Source: Niabella drilacis
GTDB lineage: Bacteria > Bacteroidota > Bacteroidia > Chitinophagales > Chitinophagaceae
Direction: 5' to 3'
NCBI RefSeq assembly: GCF_900101395.1
Contig: NZ_FMZO01000003.1
Span: forward strand, 186,001-250,000
DNA: 64,000 nucleotides
In this document: piece by piece, positions 61,205-64,000 of the stretch
Layout of the letters: each line of letters starts with the position of its first letter
Position numbering within the stretch: position 1 is the first letter of the stretch
Notes under the pieces: model-generated
Seen by the model: only the letters and a program-made list of their open reading frames with translations
Database searches by the model: none
What the model was told of the DNA's origin: nothing
Position numbers and translations under genes: made by a program

Positions 61205-62173
61205 ATGAATCGTATGGATACGTTTTTGAGTTGCGATTGGGGAACGAGTACCTTCCGGCTACGGCTGGTAGGGGCATCCGACCTGGTTATGCAGGCTGCT
61301 ATACAGCACCAGCAAGGTATTGCCCGGGTGGCGGCAGACTGGGAGCAAACAGGTGCAGCTATCAGCAGGCAGGTCTATTATACCACTTTTTTGAATGCAC
61401 AGGTCCATGTTTTGGAACAGCAGCTGGGATATTCACTGGCCGGGGTTCCCCTTGTTTTATCGGGAATGGCTTCTTCATCCATCGGGTTAATGGAGCTGCC
61501 CTATAAAACGCTGCCGTTTTTTACCAATGGCGCTGACCTGGTATTGCGGGCCATTTCCAATGACCGCAATCCCATACTGCTGGTTTCCGGCGCCTGTACC
61601 TCGTCGGATGTTATGCGGGGAGAGGAAACGAAGATCGTTGGAGTTGCGGATGTATTGCCGGTTGCGGAGCAGGAACTGTTATTACTGTTGCCCGGAACGC
61701 ATCCCAAGCATGTGCAGGTCCGTGGCCGTAGGGTCACCGGTTTTCAAACCTTTATGACCGGGGAGGTTTTTTCCCTGCTGGCGGAACAGAGTATCCTTGC
61801 CGGTTCGGTGATCCGCAATAGTGACCTGGGTAGTGCGGCCAGCCGGGAGTATTTTATACGTGGTGTACATCTTAGCCGGCAGCACTCTTTCTTACATCAT
61901 GTGTTTGGTGTGCGTACCAACCAGTTGTTAAAAGAGATACAACCGGAGCAAAATTATCATTACCTCAGCGGGCTGCTCATTGGTGAAGAGCTGAAGACAT
62001 TGCCCCCAAATCAGCGGGTATACCTGCTGGGGAGCACCACCCATGTGCAGGCCTATGTACTGGCCTGCGAAGCCCTGGGGATCCGGGTATCCGTATTGCC
62101 GGATGCAGACCAGGCGCTGGTAAGGGGGCAACAGCAGCTCCTGCAAAATTACCGGGCATCCGGGGCTGAATAA
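61205..62173 (+). CDS. dgoK: 2-dehydro-3-deoxygalactonokinase
   Basis: 322 residues (ATG 61205 or 61214). The DgoK pattern: LSCDWGTSTFRLRLVGASDL (phosphate loop), VLSGMASSSIGLMELPYKTL, VSGACTSSDVMRGEETKIVG, LLPGTHPKHVQVRGRRVTGF, VFGVRTNQLLKEIQPEQNYH. It phosphorylates 2-keto-3-deoxygalactonate with ATP, giving the aldolase substrate. Fourth gene of the operon, completing a phosphorylating De Ley-Doudoroff-type galactonate route together with the aldolase and dehydratase. Confidence 0.93.
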   Translation: MNRMDTFLSCDWGTSTFRLRLVGASDLVMQAAIQHQQGIARVAADWEQTGAAISRQVYYTTFLNAQVHVLEQQLGYSLAGVPLVLSGMASSSIGLMELPYKTLPFFTNGADLVLRAISNDRNPILLVSGACTSSDVMRGEETKIVGVADVLPVAEQELLLLLPGTHPKHVQVRGRRVTGFQTFMTGEVFSLLAEQSILAGSVIRNSDLGSAASREYFIRGVHLSRQHSFLHHVFGVRTNQLLKEIQPEQNYHYLSGLLIGEELKTLPPNQRVYLLGSTTHVQAYVLACEALGIRVSVLPDADQALVRGQQQLLQNYRASGAE

Positions 62174-62298
62174 CAATTCCTGTTTTGATATGCTTTGGTT
62201 GGGCAGGTGCCGGGGAAGACCCGTTCCCCGTATTTATAAAACCGGTTGCGGCACTTATTTCCCGTTGCTATTACCGGATTTCTTATTTTTAAATTAAA

Positions 62299-62997
62299 AT
62301 GAAAACAGCCTGGAAGCTTATTTTTATTGGCGTGCTGCTCCTGTATTTTGCCGGAATGGCCCTCCATAATGATGCCCTGCAGTTTTTCTTAAAACCCCTG
62401 CTGGTAAGCACGCTGCTGGGGATTTTTATTTCAGAAACCGCCGGTATCGCTTCACCGTTTAAAAAGTGGATCATTGGGGCATTGGTATTCTCAGTTGGCG
62501 GAGATACACTGTTGCTGTTTGCCAATAACAATGAACTATACTTTATCCTGGGATTGGTTTCCTTTCTGATGGCTCATGTTTGTTATATCCTGTGTTTTCA
62601 TTTTATAAAAGTGAAGGAATCCGTTTCCGGCAAATGGCATACGGCCATTATTGTGGGGGTATATTATTTTTTTATTATGAGCTTTTTAATTCCTCACCTG
62701 GGAGCATTGAAAATACCGGTGCTGATCTATGGGATGGTTATCAGCTTCATGCTATTACTTGCAATGCATTTATACGATCTTACAGATCATACCACTGCCC
62801 GTACTATTTTGACCGGCGCCATTCTTTTTGTGGTTTCAGATTCAGTACTGGCCGTAAATAAATTTTACCGTCCTGCGCCCTGGGGCGGCTGGGCCATTAT
62901 GGTTACGTATATGGGAGCGCAATGGCTGCTTGTAAAGGGCCTGATCCGTTATATCAAGCATCGCCGGTCTTCAGACAGTACTGCGGTGGTTCCTTAA
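62299..62997 (+). CDS. YhhN-family membrane protein (lysoplasmalogenase-like)
   Basis: 232 residues with about eight membrane helices, LYFAGMALHNDALQFFLKPL, LVFSVGGDTLLLFANNNELY, GLVSFLMAHVCYILCFHFIK, LFVVSDSVLAVNKFY. YhhN/TMEM86 family: mammalian members hydrolyse lysoplasmalogen, and bacterial roles are less defined. The start ATG 62299 follows a 125-bp gap after dgoK; a separate promoter is likely. Confidence 0.85.
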   Translation: MKTAWKLIFIGVLLLYFAGMALHNDALQFFLKPLLVSTLLGIFISETAGIASPFKKWIIGALVFSVGGDTLLLFANNNELYFILGLVSFLMAHVCYILCFHFIKVKESVSGKWHTAIIVGVYYFFIMSFLIPHLGALKIPVLIYGMVISFMLLLAMHLYDLTDHTTARTILTGAILFVVSDSVLAVNKFYRPAPWGGWAIMVTYMGAQWLLVKGLIRYIKHRRSSDSTAVVP

Positions 62998-63037
62998 CTT
63001 TAAGGGATCGGGGAACGGGGTGTTGCATAAACCTGCC

Positions 63038-63727
63038 TTATACACCCGTAAGGGCTGCCCGGAGCGTATTTTGCATTTTCCTGAGGCCATTGTCGAGCCA
63101 CAATTCGTACCAGTCCAGGAAAGATATTTTTCCCGTGTTGCCCAGTTCTACAGAGGGATAGATACCTCCGTCATTGATCCGGTCATCCGTCCACATATTT
63201 CCTTTTTCTTTGCCGTTCACGATCAGGCTTACCTGTACTCCACAGCCATAGTCGGCCAGGTAAAGCCGTCCCTGGTCATGTTCCGTTCCACTGATCAGGT
63301 CCCATTTCTTTTCAAAAAGCTGTTCTTCCAGCTGCTCGTTTCCAGCCTCACAGGCAGCATCCAATTGTGCATCCACGGCTTCCAGCTCTGCCTCCATATT
63401 CCATTTTTCCGTATGTGGAAACGGATGGGCCAGGTCAAAATACTGGTGATCTTCCAGGCCGGTATGATCAAAAAAACAGATGCGGGTCATTTCCAGCTGA
63501 CGTAAACCGTAAAAGGGACCCGCTCCGCCATCACCGATGGAGGTAAGGAATGCTGCATATCCTTCCGGCAATTGCACCTGGTGTGCTTTTTCAAATTCCC
63601 GGACCTGTGCCGGCCGTAGCACGGGGTTAAGCCGGTATTGATGGGTACCGGCCCCGAATAGTTCCCGTTTGATATCGGTATTACTGAGTTGCTCGAGTTT
63701 TACCCGAATTCTTTTTAATTGTTGCAT
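63038..63727 (-). CDS. SMI1/KNR4 (SUKH)-family protein
   Basis: 229 residues from MQQLKRIRVKLEQLSNTDIK at 63727. SUKH-type core: NPVLRPAQVREFEKAHQVQL, PEGYAAFLTSIGDGGAGPFY, GLRQLEMTRICFFDHTGLED. SUKH proteins often act as immunity proteins against polymorphic toxins, but many stand alone. No toxin gene is visible in the adjacent 258 bp, so immunity is speculative. An in-frame GTG and TTG upstream (63739-63742) are alternative starts. Confidence 0.85.
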   Translation of the reverse strand: MQQLKRIRVKLEQLSNTDIKRELFGAGTHQYRLNPVLRPAQVREFEKAHQVQLPEGYAAFLTSIGDGGAGPFYGLRQLEMTRICFFDHTGLEDHQYFDLAHPFPHTEKWNMEAELEAVDAQLDAACEAGNEQLEEQLFEKKWDLISGTEHDQGRLYLADYGCGVQVSLIVNGKEKGNMWTDDRINDGGIYPSVELGNTGKISFLDWYELWLDNGLRKMQNTLRAALTGV

Positions 63728-64000
63728 GTGTTTATTCACCAAATATTTAGGGTGAGGGCTATGATAATACCAACAATAACCAAGCCATTATTCTGCAATT
63801 AAGAGCGGCTTTGTGATACTGCAACGGCATAGGGAATGCCGGGAAGGGCCTCCTGCTTCAACACAAGATATTGCCTTTTATGTCAAAAAAAAGAGCGGGA
63901 CCTTTACAACAGGCCCCATCCCGGAGGATTATTTTGGCAAATTTTTAAGAAACGGTGGGGGATGGTTTTTTTAAACGATCTTTTTCGTACCTTTACGGTA
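63728..64000. other. Right-end intergenic region
   Basis: 273 bp without a recognisable gene. A TACCTTTA box near the right edge (about 63988) could be a -7 element for a plus-strand gene beginning beyond the window. Nothing else seen. Confidence 0.3.

Noticed and set aside
1-64000. CRISPR arrays, tRNA or rRNA genes
   Set aside because: No spaced identical repeats of 25-40 bp, no rRNA-like conserved stretches and no cloverleaf-type TTCGA-containing arm were noticed; small tRNA genes could be missed by eye.

Overview
The window reads as chromosomal DNA of a Bacteroidota bacterium, most likely family Chitinophagaceae; the genus is not settled by what I can see. Pointers are: many lipoprotein and SPI signal peptides ending in AQ or C-K, a GldH gliding lipoprotein, a giant MMPL/acyltransferase/methyltransferase fusion of the flexirubin/aryl-polyene type, two-part IspG, several LytTR regulators with LytS-like kinases, a SusC-like/TonB-type barrel protein, weak Shine-Dalgarno sequences, and repeated TAnnTTTG (-7) boxes with some TTG (-33) partners. 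No rRNA, tRNA, CRISPR array or complete insertion sequence was seen.

Layout. 1-1.4 kb: truncated HTH gene with a perfect palindrome, a metzincin-type lipoprotein and a remnant of an ATPase-like gene. 1.4-6.5 kb: trifunctional MMPL fusion and a glycosyltransferase-DUF2062 protein. 6.5-7.6 kb: GNAT/HTH pair resembling a toxin-antitoxin operon. 7.7-11.1 kb: three paralogous outer-membrane-type proteins, a small lipoprotein and a membrane LytTR regulator, with 20-bp tandem direct repeats in front of the regulator. 11.2-18.9 kb: NagZ/beta-lactamase fusion, MG2-like surface protein, OmpR/HK pair and gldH. 19-25.5 kb: yicC, an lpxD homologue, a PcrA/UvrD helicase, a degenerate REP-type transposase and a membrane-anchored GH25 lysozyme. 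25.7-29.1 kb: two haem-c lipoproteins, an unknown protein, nadR and pnuC. 29.2-31.6 kb: mobile mystery proteins A/B (HTH plus Fic) with striking operators, then serS. 31.8-38.2 kb: heme A synthase, a zincin, a CBM48-HHH protein, ThuA, Crp/Fnr, Hsp20, an ECF sigma pair and a cupin.

38.2-45.9 kb is the most unusual part: an operon acyltransferase-TlpA-LytS kinase-LytTR regulator has been tandemly duplicated. The junction is still readable as a chimera of the regulator's first 14 codons and a decayed acyltransferase 3' end. The two kinases have diverged sensor halves, yet a 675-bp block covering their catalytic halves is about 99% identical (7 differences counted), which suggests gene conversion. 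Two kinases therefore appear to share one response regulator.

46-55.6 kb: nadB, a phosphodiesterase-type enzyme, a divergent HxlR/SnoaL pair, TfoX-N and DUF1801 proteins, a PfpI pseudogene and an outer membrane barrel protein. 55.9-64 kb: ispG facing a complete D-galactonate operon (KDPG-type aldolase, dehydratase, MFS transporter, 2-keto-3-deoxygalactonokinase), then YhhN and SMI1/KNR4 family proteins. NAD metabolism is represented three times (nadR, pnuC, nadB), but the loci are separate.
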